Positions 18,883-27,516 of a stretch of 64,000 nt of DNA are shown here, piece by piece. The notes under the pieces were generated by a model that saw only the letters and a program-made list of their open reading frames with translations, searched no databases and was not told the origin of the DNA. Position numbers and translations under genes: made by a program. Within the stretch, counting starts at the first letter, position 1. Each line of letters opens with the position of its first letter. This stretch comes from Streptomyces sp. NBC_00224 (lineage in GTDB: Bacteria; Actinomycetota; Actinomycetes; Streptomycetales; Streptomycetaceae): positions 3,844,001 through 3,908,000 of the forward strand of contig NZ_CP108106.1 in the NCBI RefSeq assembly GCF_041435195.1. Reading direction: 5' to 3'.

Positions 18883-19521
18883 ATGAGCGAGCACGACGAC
18901 CCGAAGCCCGAAGCCTCGAAGCCCGAATCCGAGAACCCCGAAGCCCCGAAGAGCGAGCCCCGCGAGCGCACGCTCGACGCGCGCTCCCTGCGAGGCCTGG
19001 CCCACCCCCTGCGGATCCGCCTGCTGGCGGCGCTGCGGCACGACGGCCCGGCCACCGCCTCCCAGCTGGGCGAACGGCTCGGCGAGTCCAGCGGCGCCAC
19101 CAGCTACCACCTGCGCCAGCTCGCCGCGCACGGCTTCGTCGAGGACGCGCCCGAGCACGGCAAGGGCCGCGAGCGCTGGTGGCGGGCCACCCACGACGGC
19201 ACCAGCTTCACCGAGGAGCTGCACCACGACCCCGACCCCGAGGTGCGCGGCGCCGTCAACCTGTTCATGCACGAGATCGCGACCATCCACACCCAGGAGC
19301 TCTCCACCTGGCTGGGCACCGCGAGCGACTGGCCCGACGAGTGGTCCACCAGCTCGGACATGAGCGACTTCACGCTCCGCCTCACCGCCGAGCAGCTGCG
19401 CGAGCTCAACGAGAAGACGCACGAGCTCATCGAGACCTACCGCGACCTCGCCCACGCCGAGGACGAGGACACCGCCCAGGTCCGCGTCCACCTGCACGCC
19501 TTCCCGCGCAAGAGCCACTGA
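18883..19521 (+). CDS. ArsR-type helix-turn-helix regulator
   Basis: 212-aa DNA-binding protein. A charged Glu/Pro/Lys-rich N terminus of about 30 residues precedes a winged helix-turn-helix (LRGLAHPLRIRLLAALRHDG, then SQLGERLGESSGATSYHLRQ). A helical C-terminal half ends in LTAEQLRELNEKTHELIETY. There are no metal-binding cysteines, so it is not a metal sensor of the classic kind. The start at 18883 (MSEHDD) is chosen because it lies downstream of the palindromes. It leads an operon with a small protein and an MFS exporter and probably represses it through the palindromes at 18814-18866. Confidence 0.88.
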   Translation: MSEHDDPKPEASKPESENPEAPKSEPRERTLDARSLRGLAHPLRIRLLAALRHDGPATASQLGERLGESSGATSYHLRQLAAHGFVEDAPEHGKGRERWWRATHDGTSFTEELHHDPDPEVRGAVNLFMHEIATIHTQELSTWLGTASDWPDEWSTSSDMSDFTLRLTAEQLRELNEKTHELIETYRDLAHAEDEDTAQVRVHLHAFPRKSH

Positions 19522-19567
19522 CCCGAATCACGAGCCCCGCACCACGAGCAGCGAAGGGATCACGCAC

Positions 19568-19753
19568 ATGCTGCCCTCCACGCACCTCACCCTGCACGAA
19601 GCCCGCGCCACCGAACTCCGCGAGGAGGCGGCCGACTACGCACTCATACCGCGTGATCGTCGCCGCATACGCACCCAAGTCGGCCTGCGACTGGTCGAGT
19701 TGGGCACCCGCCTCGCCCAGCCCCCCACGCGCCACCGCACCCGTATCGCATGA
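19568..19753 (+). CDS. Small protein coupled to the MFS exporter
   Basis: 61-aa Arg/Leu-rich soluble protein (starts MLPSTHLTLHEARATELREE), with no membrane helix or cysteine. GAAGGGA lies 8 bases before the ATG. Its TGA overlaps the ATG of the exporter by four bases (ATGA), which argues that it is translated and couples the exporter to the regulator transcript. No family known to me. It could be a leader-like translational coupler. Confidence 0.7.
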   Translation: MLPSTHLTLHEARATELREEAADYALIPRDRRRIRTQVGLRLVELGTRLAQPPTRHRTRIA

Positions 19754-21057
19754 AAGACGACGGGGGGCAGAGCACACAGATACGTACACGCACTCCACTG
19801 GCCGCCGTCCTGACGGCCAACACCGTTTCCACCGCGGGCAGTTCGCTGACCATGATCGGCGTCCCGTGGTTCGTTCTGGAGACCACCGGGAGCGCCGGGC
19901 GGGCCGGGGTGGTGGCCTTCTGTGCCACCCTGCCGATCGTGGTGGCCGCGCTGATCGGGGGCCCGGTCATCGACCGCCTCGGCCGGCGGCGGGTGAGCGT
20001 CGGCTCCGACCTGGTCTGCGCGCTCGCCGTCGGGGCCATCCCGCTGCTGCACTTCGCCGGCGCGCTCCACTTCTGGCTGCTGTGTGCGCTGATGGCGCTC
20101 GAAGGGCTGGCCGTCACCCCAGGCCGGACCGCCCGCTACGTCCTGGTCCCCGATCTCGCCGAGCGCGCCGGTACGACCCTGACCCGCGCGGCCAGCCTCT
20201 TCGACGCCGTCCAGCGCGGCGCCAGGATGGCGGGCGCCGCGCTCGCCGGACTGCTGATCGCGCTGGTCGGCGCGGAGTCCGTACTGCTCCTGGACGCGGC
20301 GACGTTCGCCGCGTCCGCGCTCCTCGCCGCCCTCGGCATACGCGGTATCCGCGCGGCCGAGCCGGTACGGGACGCGGCGCCGGTCTCCCTCGCCACCTAC
20401 CGGGCCGAACTCCGCGAGACGTACGCCTTCCTGCTGCGCGCCCGGCTGCTGCTCGCGGTCAGCGTGATGGTCATGGTCACCAACGGCCTCGACCAGGGCT
20501 GGAACGCCGTCCTGCTGCCCGTGCACGCCGAGCGCGAGCTGGGCGGCGCCACCCAACTCGGCCTGCTGACCGCCTCGTTCGGCGCGGGCGGACTGTTCGG
20601 CGCGCTGCTGTACGGCGCGGTGGGCCACCGGTTCCCCCGGCGCGCGGTGTTCACCACCGCCTTCGTCCTGGCGGGCGCGCCGCGCTTCGTGGTCGCGGCG
20701 CTGACCGGCTCGGCGCTGCCGCTCGCCGCCACGATGGCGCTCGGCGGCCTCGCGGGCGGCATGCTCAACCCGATCCTGACGACGGTGACGTACGAACGTG
20801 TCCCGCAGGAGCTGCGCAGCCGGGTGTCCGGGGCGCTCACGGCCGGGTGCGAGCTGGCGATGCCGCTCGGTGGCCTCGGCGCGGGCCTGCTGGTGGACGG
20901 CGCGGGGGCGCGGGGCGCGCTGCTGGTGGTGGGCGCGGTGTATCTGGCGACCACGCTGAGCCCTCTGGTGTTCCCGGCGTGGCGGACGATGGACGCGGCC
21001 CAACTCCCGCAGCGGGGAACCGAGTCGAAACGCGCCGCGACGACCGTCAGCGGCTAA
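19750..21057 (+). CDS. MFS transporter, probable drug or metabolite exporter
   Basis: 435-aa major facilitator with about 12 membrane helices. It shows the motif-A region between helices 2 and 3 (GGPVIDRLGRRRVSVGSDLV) and long hydrophobic runs through to about residue 400. The substrate is unknown; pairing with an ArsR-like repressor behind palindromic operators is typical of inducible efflux. The start overlaps the small upstream gene. The 3' end overlaps the convergent Lon-domain gene by four bases. Confidence 0.9.
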   Translation: MKDDGGQSTQIRTRTPLAAVLTANTVSTAGSSLTMIGVPWFVLETTGSAGRAGVVAFCATLPIVVAALIGGPVIDRLGRRRVSVGSDLVCALAVGAIPLLHFAGALHFWLLCALMALEGLAVTPGRTARYVLVPDLAERAGTTLTRAASLFDAVQRGARMAGAALAGLLIALVGAESVLLLDAATFAASALLAALGIRGIRAAEPVRDAAPVSLATYRAELRETYAFLLRARLLLAVSVMVMVTNGLDQGWNAVLLPVHAERELGGATQLGLLTASFGAGGLFGALLYGAVGHRFPRRAVFTTAFVLAGAPRFVVAALTGSALPLAATMALGGLAGGMLNPILTTVTYERVPQELRSRVSGALTAGCELAMPLGGLGAGLLVDGAGARGALLVVGAVYLATTLSPLVFPAWRTMDAAQLPQRGTESKRAATTVSG

Positions 21058-21842
21058 CAGCTCGGTACGTCGCCGCCCTTGTCCAGGGCCTTCAGGGCCG
21101 ACACCGCGCCCGACAGGGTCGTGACGGGGATCAGCCGCAGCCCGTGCGGCAGCTCGGCGCGGGCGTCCGAGCACTCGGCCTTCGGCACGAGGAACACGGT
21201 CGCGCCGTCCCGCCGGGCCGCCCGCGTCTTGAGCGAGACGCCGCCGACCGCGCCGACGCTGCCGTCCGCGTCGATCGTGCCCGTACCGGCGATCGTACGG
21301 CCGCCGGTGAGCTCGCCGCCGGAGCCGTTGCCGTCGAGCTTGTCGACGATGCCGAGGGAGAAGAGCAGCCCGGCGCTGGGCCCGCCGACGTCGGCCAGGT
21401 TGAGGGTGACCTTGGCCTGGTGCGGACCGAGGTGGAGGTAGTTCAGGGCGGCCGCGGTGGCGCTGTCCTGCGACTCCTTCATCTCGGCCCGGTTGTGCTC
21501 GGTGATCTCCTTGTCGCTGCCGCCGCTCGGGTAGACCGAGTCGCGGGGCATGACGGCCTGGTCGGTACGGAACCAGGCGCGCACCACGTCCGCGATCCCG
21601 ACGTCGGCGGACGGCCCGGTCGCCTCGATGGTCGTCATCCGCAGCTGCCCGGTGGTGTGCCGGGCGGGCCTGCCCTCGATGGTGATCACCGGGCTGCCCT
21701 TGTCGTCCCCGAGCACGTTCGCGGTCAGCCCCGGCTGCGCCACCGAGAACGGCAGCGGCGCGAAGCCGACGACGGCGAGCAGCGCGACGACGGGGGCGGA
21801 GCCGATGGCGAGGTTGCGGAGGCGTGAGTGACGGGAGTGCAC
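21054..21842 (-). CDS. Membrane-anchored Lon-type (S16) protease domain protein
   Basis: 262-aa protein. An N-terminal hydrophobic segment (about residues 15-35, SAPVVALLAVVGFAPLPF) acts as signal anchor, and a C-terminal Lon proteolytic domain faces outside. The Ser-Lys dyad is present: Ser in DVGGPSAGLLFSLG and Lys in GVSLKTRAARRDGATVFLVP. GTGTIDADGSVGAVGG is the other conserved Lon element. There is no ATPase domain and no evident PDZ domain, unlike bacterial YlbL-type proteins, which have one; the region between could hold a degenerate PDZ. Extracytoplasmic proteolysis with unknown substrate is likely. Confidence 0.85.
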   Translation of the reverse strand: MHSRHSRLRNLAIGSAPVVALLAVVGFAPLPFSVAQPGLTANVLGDDKGSPVITIEGRPARHTTGQLRMTTIEATGPSADVGIADVVRAWFRTDQAVMPRDSVYPSGGSDKEITEHNRAEMKESQDSATAAALNYLHLGPHQAKVTLNLADVGGPSAGLLFSLGIVDKLDGNGSGGELTGGRTIAGTGTIDADGSVGAVGGVSLKTRAARRDGATVFLVPKAECSDARAELPHGLRLIPVTTLSGAVSALKALDKGGDVPSC

Positions 21843-21941
21843 GGACCCAATGTATCGGGGCGCGGTCGGCTGCTCACCGGGGCTCCGCTCCGGGCCCCGC
21901 GTTCGGCTGCGGACCGTGGCCCCGCGCGCCAGCCGGTCAGC

Positions 21942-22586
21942 TCACCGCAGCGCGTCCGCGACCTCCCGCGCCGCGTCCACCACCCTCGGGCCGACCCGCT
22001 CCGGCACGGCGTCCGCGAGCATCACCACGCCCACGCTCCCCTCTATCCCCGTGATCCCGACCAGCGGAGCGGCCGCACCGCTCGCCCCGGCCTCCAGCTC
22101 GCCGTGGGTGAGGGTGAAGCCGGGGTCCACGAGGCCGCCGGCCTGGCGGGCGGAGAGGATGGCGCGACCCGCCGCGCCCCGGTCGAGCGCGTGGCGGAAC
22201 CCGGCCCGGTAGGCCACGTGATAGTCGGTCCACGTCGGCTCGACGACGGCGACGGCGAGCGCGTCGGCCCCGTCGACCAGCGTGAGGTGCGCGGTCGCCC
22301 CGATGTCCTCGGCGAGCGAACGCAGTGCGGGCAGGGCCGCCTCCCGTACGAGGGGATGGACCTGCCGGCCGAGGCGCAGCACGCCGAGGCCGACCCGGGC
22401 GCGGCCGCCCAGATCACGTCGTACGAGAGCGTGCTGTTCCAGTGTGGCCAGCAGACGGTAGACCACCGTCCGGTTGACCCCGAGTTTGTTGGACAACTCG
22501 GTGACGGTCAGGCCGTGGTCGGTGTCGGCGAGCAGCTTGAGGACACGCAGTCCCCGGTCGAGCGTCTGAGAGGTCTCCGCGGTCAC
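21942..22586 (-). CDS. IclR family transcriptional regulator
   Basis: 214-aa regulator. The N-terminal winged helix-turn-helix (LKLLADTDHGLTVTELSNKL, then GVNRTVVYRLLATLEQH) is followed by the IclR effector domain (AYRAGFRHALDRGAAGRAIL). The GTG at 22586 is preferred because AAGGAG lies eight bases upstream; the GTG at 22595 has no spacing. It stands alone, so the target is unclear. IclR proteins respond to small carboxylates or aromatics. Slightly shorter than the usual ~250 aa. Confidence 0.88.
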   Translation of the reverse strand: MTAETSQTLDRGLRVLKLLADTDHGLTVTELSNKLGVNRTVVYRLLATLEQHALVRRDLGGRARVGLGVLRLGRQVHPLVREAALPALRSLAEDIGATAHLTLVDGADALAVAVVEPTWTDYHVAYRAGFRHALDRGAAGRAILSARQAGGLVDPGFTLTHGELEAGASGAAAPLVGITGIEGSVGVVMLADAVPERVGPRVVDAAREVADALR

Positions 22587-23039
22587 GACGCCCACTCCTT
22601 ATGGTGAGTCGCGGCGGCTCCCCACGGGATCGCGGCACCGGTCCCATCGGCGACGCGCACAGAGGCCGCCGGCAGGCCATGGCACCGGCTGCGCTCCGCG
22701 GCGGCGCTGCCACGGGGCGTTTTGCATGGCGGGACAGTAGCGATCGGTCCCGCTCAGCGGAAGCCCTCGTCCAGAATCCGGGCGCGCACGTTGACGACCC
22801 GGGGCATTGCTCCTGGTTCAGGACCTAAGTCCAGGGTGCCCGGGACCTTCGTCGCCGCGGGCGACTTTGCCTTCCCATTACTGTTGCGTTGTGCGAGGGA
22901 CGTCCGTGGGGGCCGGCCCTCGCCACCCGATCCCGTCCCCACGGGAGAGGGCGGGGCCCGGCGTCGCACCCGGGCCCCGCCGACGGCATGGGGGCAGCCA
23001 ACTCCCGTACACAAACAGGCGGTTACCGGGCGGGCGGAC
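22587..23039. other. 453-bp intergenic region
   Basis: Holds the IclR promoter region and the helicase terminator hairpin at 22951-22980. No convincing reading frame or RNA gene is seen. Confidence 0.5.
22951..22980 (-). terminator. Hairpin terminator after the helicase gene
   Basis: Perfect 10-bp stem GCGGGGCCCG (22951-22960) and CGGGCCCCGC (22971-22980), 60 bp past the helicase stop. Confidence 0.7.
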
Positions 23040-24824
23040 TCACTTCATCCGCGTGGCCCACTCCTGCACCTTCTTGATCCGCTCCCGGAGCTGCCCGGCG
23101 GTCGCCTCGGCACTCGGCGGTCCACCGCACACCCGCCGCAGCTCGGTGTGGATGACCCCGTGCGGCTTCCCGCTCTGGTGGACGTACGCGCCGACCATCG
23201 TGTTCAGCTGCTTGCGCAGCTCCAGGAGCTCCTTGTGGGAGACGACGGGCCGCCGCTCGGCGGGCATCTCCAGGAGGTCGGCCTGCTCGGCGGGCTTCTG
23301 CCGGCTGTGCGCGATCTGCCGGGCCTGCCGCTTCTGGAGCAGCAGCTGCACCTGGTCGGGTTCGAGGAGCCCCGGGATACCGAGGTAGTCCTGCTCCTCC
23401 TCGCTCCCCGGGTGCGCCTGCATCCCGAACTCGGCGCCGTCGTACAGCACCCGGTCGAAGACGGCGTCGGACTCCAGGGCCTCGAAAGGCAGCATGTCCT
23501 GGTCGCCCGTGTCCTCGTCCTGCTGCTTCTCGGCCTCGGCGAGGAGCTTGTCCTCCTCGGCGTACGGGTCCTCCTCGCCGCCCTTCTTGGGCTTGTCGAG
23601 CACGTGGTCGCGCTCGACCTCCATCTCGGAGGCGAAGCTCAGCAGGGTCGGGATGGTCGGCACGAACACGGAGGCGGTCTCGCCGCGCCGCCGCGACCGT
23701 ACGAAACGGCCGACGGCCTGGGCGAAGAAGAGGGGCGTGGAGATGGTGGTGGCGTACACGCCGACGGCGAGCCGGGGAACGTCGACGCCCTCGGACACCA
23801 TCCGAACGGCGACCATCCACCGATCGTTGCTCGCGCTGAACTCGTCGATCTTCTTCGAGGCACCCGTGTCATCGGAAAGAACGACGGTGGCCTTGTTGCC
23901 GGTGATCTCCCGGATGAGCTTGGCGTAGGCGCGGGCCGAGTCCTGGTCGGTGGCGATGACGAGCGCACCGGCGTCCGGGATGCCCTTGCGGACCTCGGTC
24001 AGCCGCTGGTCGGCGGCGCGCAGCACGTTCGGCATCCAGTCGCCGCGCGGGTCGAGCGCGGTGCGCCAGGCCTGCGAGATGGCGTCCTTGGTGAGGGGCT
24101 CGCCGAGCCGCGCCTCGATCTCGTCCCCGGCCTTGGTGCGCCAGCGCATGTTGCCGCTGTACGAGAGGAAGATGACGGGCCGCACGACGCCGTCGCCGAG
24201 GGCGTTGCCGTACCCGTAGGTGTAATCGGCGGAGGACCGCCGAATCCCGTCGTTGCCTTCCTCGTACGTGACGAAGGGAATGGGATTGGTGTCGGACCGG
24301 AAGGGGGTGCCGGTGAGGGCGAGGCGCCGCGTGGCGGGATCGAAGGCCTCAAGACAGGCCTCACCCCAGGACTTCGAGTCACCCGCGTGGTGAATCTCAT
24401 CGAGGATGACGAGGGTCTTGCGCTGCTCGCACCGGTTGCGGTGGAGCATGGGCCGCACGCCGACACCGGCGTACGTCACGGCGACCCCGTGGTAGTCCTT
24501 GCTCAACGGCCCCGCGCTGTAGTCGGGATCCAGCCGGATGCCTATCCGCGCCGCCGCCTCGGCCCACTGCTTCTTCAGGTGCTCGGTCGGCGCGACGACG
24601 GTGATCTGCTGCACGACGTGGTGGTGCAGCAGCCACGAGGCGAGCGTCAGCGCGAACGTCGTCTTGCCGGCGCCGGGCGTGGCGACGGCGAGGAAGTCAC
24701 GCGGCTGCTCCTGGACGTACCTCTCCAGCGCCCCCTGCTGCCAGGCACGCAGCTTGTTGGCCGTACCCCAGGGGGCACGCCCGGGAAAGGCGGGTGAGAG
24801 GTGGTGGGAGGCGGTAGTAGTCAC
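23040..24824 (-). CDS. DEAD/DEAH-box helicase (superfamily 2)
   Basis: 594-aa ATP-dependent DNA or RNA translocase. Motif I is ATPGAGKTTFAL, the DEAH-type motif II LVILDEIHHAGD, motif III LTGTPFRSD, and motif VI QAVGRFVRSRRRGE, in the order of UvsW/XPB-like type III restriction helicases. The C-terminal 200 residues are acidic and helical, with no nuclease motif seen. The GTG at 24824 gives the common beginning VTTTASHHLSPAFPG, though its GGAG is very close (three bases). Function unknown; single gene. Confidence 0.88.
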   Translation of the reverse strand: MTTTASHHLSPAFPGRAPWGTANKLRAWQQGALERYVQEQPRDFLAVATPGAGKTTFALTLASWLLHHHVVQQITVVAPTEHLKKQWAEAAARIGIRLDPDYSAGPLSKDYHGVAVTYAGVGVRPMLHRNRCEQRKTLVILDEIHHAGDSKSWGEACLEAFDPATRRLALTGTPFRSDTNPIPFVTYEEGNDGIRRSSADYTYGYGNALGDGVVRPVIFLSYSGNMRWRTKAGDEIEARLGEPLTKDAISQAWRTALDPRGDWMPNVLRAADQRLTEVRKGIPDAGALVIATDQDSARAYAKLIREITGNKATVVLSDDTGASKKIDEFSASNDRWMVAVRMVSEGVDVPRLAVGVYATTISTPLFFAQAVGRFVRSRRRGETASVFVPTIPTLLSFASEMEVERDHVLDKPKKGGEEDPYAEEDKLLAEAEKQQDEDTGDQDMLPFEALESDAVFDRVLYDGAEFGMQAHPGSEEEQDYLGIPGLLEPDQVQLLLQKRQARQIAHSRQKPAEQADLLEMPAERRPVVSHKELLELRKQLNTMVGAYVHQSGKPHGVIHTELRRVCGGPPSAEATAGQLRERIKKVQEWATRMK

Positions 24825-25011
24825 GGTCTCCGGGTTCGTGCGGTCGGGTGCGGCGGGCAACGCGTATGCGCGGCGACGGACGGGACGCCCACGCTCACGT
24901 ACGTACGACAACCGGGCCACCTTACCGGTGGGGCGGGGGCGAATCCGGGTCGGCGGGGCGGGTGGGGGTGAGGGGTGAGCGGGTTCACAGGGGGTGGGGC
25001 GAGGCCGGACC

Positions 25012-26508
25012 TCACCGTTCGCGCAGCCGCACGCCCACCCAGGCCCCCACCACCGCGACCCCCGCCATCGGCAGGAACACCGCCGCGAACGCCCCCGGGT
25101 GCCCGGACGACCCGGCTGCCTCCACCGCGTCGTGCGCGGCCCCCACAGACCCGCCCCCCAGCGCCGCGAACGCCGCCCCGCCCCCCGCGAGCAGCAGCAC
25201 GTTCGACAGCCCGTCCGAGATCTGGAGGGCCGCCGAGTTCGCCCCCGCCTCCTCCGGCGCCGAAAGCTTCAGCAGCAGCACGCTCGTGGAGGCGATGACC
25301 ATCCCCATCCCGAAGCACCCCACGCCCCAGGCGACCGCCACCACCCACACCGGCACCCAGGAGATCAGCACGCTGGGCGCCGCAGCGATGGCCGCCGCGA
25401 CCATGAGCATCCCCACCACCATCAGCCGCTCCCGGTACGGCTCGGCCCACGGCCGGGCCTGCACGTACGACCCGAGCGCCCACGTCGCCCCGCCCGCCGC
25501 CAGCGAGAACCCGGCCATCGTCGGCGACAGCCCCCGCTGCGTCACCAGCATCAGCGGTACGAAGGACTCCGCCGCGATGAACGACCCCGCCGCGATCCCC
25601 CGCAGCAGCACCACGGACGGCAGCCCCCGCACCGCCCGGTACGTCCCGCGCGGCAGCAGCGCCCGCCGCCCCGCGACGGCGGGCACCAGCAGCGCGCCGC
25701 CCGCCACGGCCGGCACCAGCGACAGCCACCGCAGGTCCTGCCCGGCGTACTGGAGGAGCCCTGCCCCCAGCGAGATCATCAACGCCAGCCGGATCTGCCG
25801 CCGGTCGAACGCCTCGACGGGCGCGTCCGGGTCGGCGGGCCCGGAAGCCATACGCCGTATGGCAGGCAGGGCAAGCGCCAGTGGAAAAACGACAAGGGCA
25901 GGAATCCCGACGAACACCCACCGCCACCCGAGGTGCTCGGTGACACTGCCCGCCGCCAGCGGCCCGACCACCGACGGCACCACCCAGCTCGCCGCGAAGG
26001 CCGCCATGATCGCGGGCCGCATCGGCTCCGGGTAGGCGCGCCCGACCACGACGTACAGCGCCACGATGACCAGCCCGCCCCCGAGCCCCTGCACGGCCCG
26101 CCCGGCGATGAACATCCACATGTTCACCGCCGTCCCGGACAGCAGCAGCCCCGCCCCGAACGCCGCTATCCCCACCGCGAGCGCCCCCAGCGGCCCCCGC
26201 CGGTCCGCCCACTGCCCGGCGACGACCATCCCGAACAGGCTGGTCGTGAAGTACGAGGAGAAGGCGAACGCGTACAGCGACACCCCGTCGAGCTCCCGCG
26301 CCGCGACCGGCATGGCAGTCCCGACGGCGGTCGCCTCGAAGGCGATGAGGAGGACGACGGCGATGGTGCCGATGCTGAGAGCGCGATGTGACTTACCAAG
26401 AATGCCGACGGTTCCGCCGGGTTCGCCGGTTCCGCCGGGTGCGGCGGGAAGGTCGATGGTGGAGGCGGACGAGGTGACATCCGCGTCGGCGGACTCCAGG
26501 GCGCTCAT
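25012..26508 (-). CDS. MFS transporter, 12-14 helices
   Basis: 498-aa major facilitator of the drug:proton antiporter type. A 40-residue cytoplasmic N terminus is followed by helix 1 (SIGTIAVVLLIAFEATAVGT, with Glu and Thr typical of exporters), motif A (GQWADRRGPLGALA) and motif-C-like GLGGGLVIVALYVVVGRAYP. The segments continue to VAVVGAWVGVRLRER. The ATG at 26508 fits the hydrophobic profile. No regulator is adjacent, and the tRNA-Cys gene lies divergently about 200 bp upstream. Substrate unknown. Confidence 0.88.
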   Translation of the reverse strand: MSALESADADVTSSASTIDLPAAPGGTGEPGGTVGILGKSHRALSIGTIAVVLLIAFEATAVGTAMPVAARELDGVSLYAFAFSSYFTTSLFGMVVAGQWADRRGPLGALAVGIAAFGAGLLLSGTAVNMWMFIAGRAVQGLGGGLVIVALYVVVGRAYPEPMRPAIMAAFAASWVVPSVVGPLAAGSVTEHLGWRWVFVGIPALVVFPLALALPAIRRMASGPADPDAPVEAFDRRQIRLALMISLGAGLLQYAGQDLRWLSLVPAVAGGALLVPAVAGRRALLPRGTYRAVRGLPSVVLLRGIAAGSFIAAESFVPLMLVTQRGLSPTMAGFSLAAGGATWALGSYVQARPWAEPYRERLMVVGMLMVAAAIAAAPSVLISWVPVWVVAVAWGVGCFGMGMVIASTSVLLLKLSAPEEAGANSAALQISDGLSNVLLLAGGGAAFAALGGGSVGAAHDAVEAAGSSGHPGAFAAVFLPMAGVAVVGAWVGVRLRER

Positions 26509-26706
26509 GAGCCCACAGTAAGGGCCAAGAACCCCTTTGACCCCTGTCCAGAGACGGTCCCCCACCTCAGCATTTGGTCGTACGCCCCAGGCCCCACCCC
26601 CACCCCGCCCACCCCACATGAACGCAACATGGCAGTCCCATTGCAGCCCCCAAGCTCCCCTTCCCCACTCCTCCCCCACCCCCTACGTTCAAAGAAGCCA
26701 GCACAC

Positions 26707-26781
26707 GGCCGTGTGCCCGAGTGGCTGAGGGGCTCGCCTGCAAAGCGAGTTACGCCGGTTCGATTCCGGTCACGGCCTCCA
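26707..26781 (+). tRNA. tRNA-Cys (anticodon GCA)
   Basis: Complete cloverleaf. The acceptor is GGCCGTG (26707-26713) with CACGGCC (26771-26777), discriminator T, then genome-encoded CCA. The anticodon arm is CTCGC-CTGCAAA-GCGAG, giving GCA. The T arm is GCCGG-TTCGATT-CCGGT. Followed at once by a 14-bp hairpin terminator. The accessory type VII block starts just downstream, so this may mark an island boundary. Confidence 0.97.
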
Positions 26782-26788
26782 AACCCCG

Positions 26789-26824
26789 AGAGCGGGCGCC
26801 CCACGACATGGGGGCGCCCGCTCT
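26789..26824 (+). terminator. tRNA-Cys terminator
   Basis: Perfect 14-bp stem AGAGCGGGCGCCCC (26789-26802) and GGGGCGCCCGCTCT (26811-26824), eight-base loop, eight bases after the CCA. It may also end the minus-strand lipoprotein transcript that stops at 26839. Confidence 0.85.
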
Positions 26825-26838
26825 GGCCGTTCAAAGCC

Positions 26839-27495
26839 TCATGCAACCGGCTGCAGGACCAACGGATCCGGCAACCCACCGGAGTTCTCGCACTCCATCT
26901 TCTTGGCGAGCTTGAGCGAAGCGGCGTGCAGCACCCTTAGGGACGCCTCCCGGAACTCCCGCGTATTCGGCGTCTTCCTGTTGCTGTGGGCCGCCACCCG
27001 GCCATGGACCCGAACAGGCCGGCTCCGAGACGCACCCGACTCCGGGCTCACGCACTCGAAGTACAAGGATGACTCGCCCGCCTTCGCCCATGCCTTCTTC
27101 CCCAGTCGATACAGCTGAGAATCCATCGGATGCTGCTTGTCCGTCACGTCCCAAGGGGCGTAGACGTCGAACTGAACATGGAAGCTCCCCCGCCTCTCTT
27201 CTCCGGCGATCACACAGAGAGTGGAGCTGGTGCGCGACCAGTTCACACGTTTCCGATGCTCGTCCTCCAGGAACTTCGCTGCTTTCGAGAGATCATCCGC
27301 AGACGTATTAACAAAAAGGCTCGTCCCGGTCAGCTTCTGCAAGGAATCTGCCCCCACGCGTTCCGAGAACAAGCCGTCACAGACGCGCGACGCGGCAAGA
27401 GGCTTGTCTTCATCACCGCCTCCGCCACACGCCGATAGCACGGCACCGAGAATCAATGGCGCTCCCGCTATCCAGACGCTCTTCCGCCCGCGCAC
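26839..27495 (-). CDS. Lipoprotein 1 of the WXG/lipoprotein modules
   Basis: 218-aa predicted lipoprotein, family unknown to me. The signal ends at lipobox LSAC with Cys23. The mature part has four further cysteines at 39, 94, 148 and 202 in the contexts VCDGLF, LCVIAG, FECVS and ECEN. The lipoprotein at 29938-30510 has cysteines in matching contexts (MCWGAF, YCTLYI, LCERP, KCANA) and a similar C-terminal helix, so the two are distant homologues, each placed right after a large WXG-type gene. It starts 21 bp after the stop of the 775-aa protein. A cognate partner, receptor or immunity role is inferred, not shown. Confidence 0.75.
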   Translation of the reverse strand: MRGRKSVWIAGAPLILGAVLSACGGGGDEDKPLAASRVCDGLFSERVGADSLQKLTGTSLFVNTSADDLSKAAKFLEDEHRKRVNWSRTSSTLCVIAGEERRGSFHVQFDVYAPWDVTDKQHPMDSQLYRLGKKAWAKAGESSLYFECVSPESGASRSRPVRVHGRVAAHSNRKTPNTREFREASLRVLHAASLKLAKKMECENSGGLPDPLVLQPVA

Positions 27496-27516
27496 AAGCC
27501 TTCCCTTCCCGCTCGA

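Noticed and set aside
26707..26781. Integration (att) site at tRNA-Cys
   Set aside because: No second copy of the tRNA 3' end and no integrase was found in the window, so the island idea rests on gene content only.
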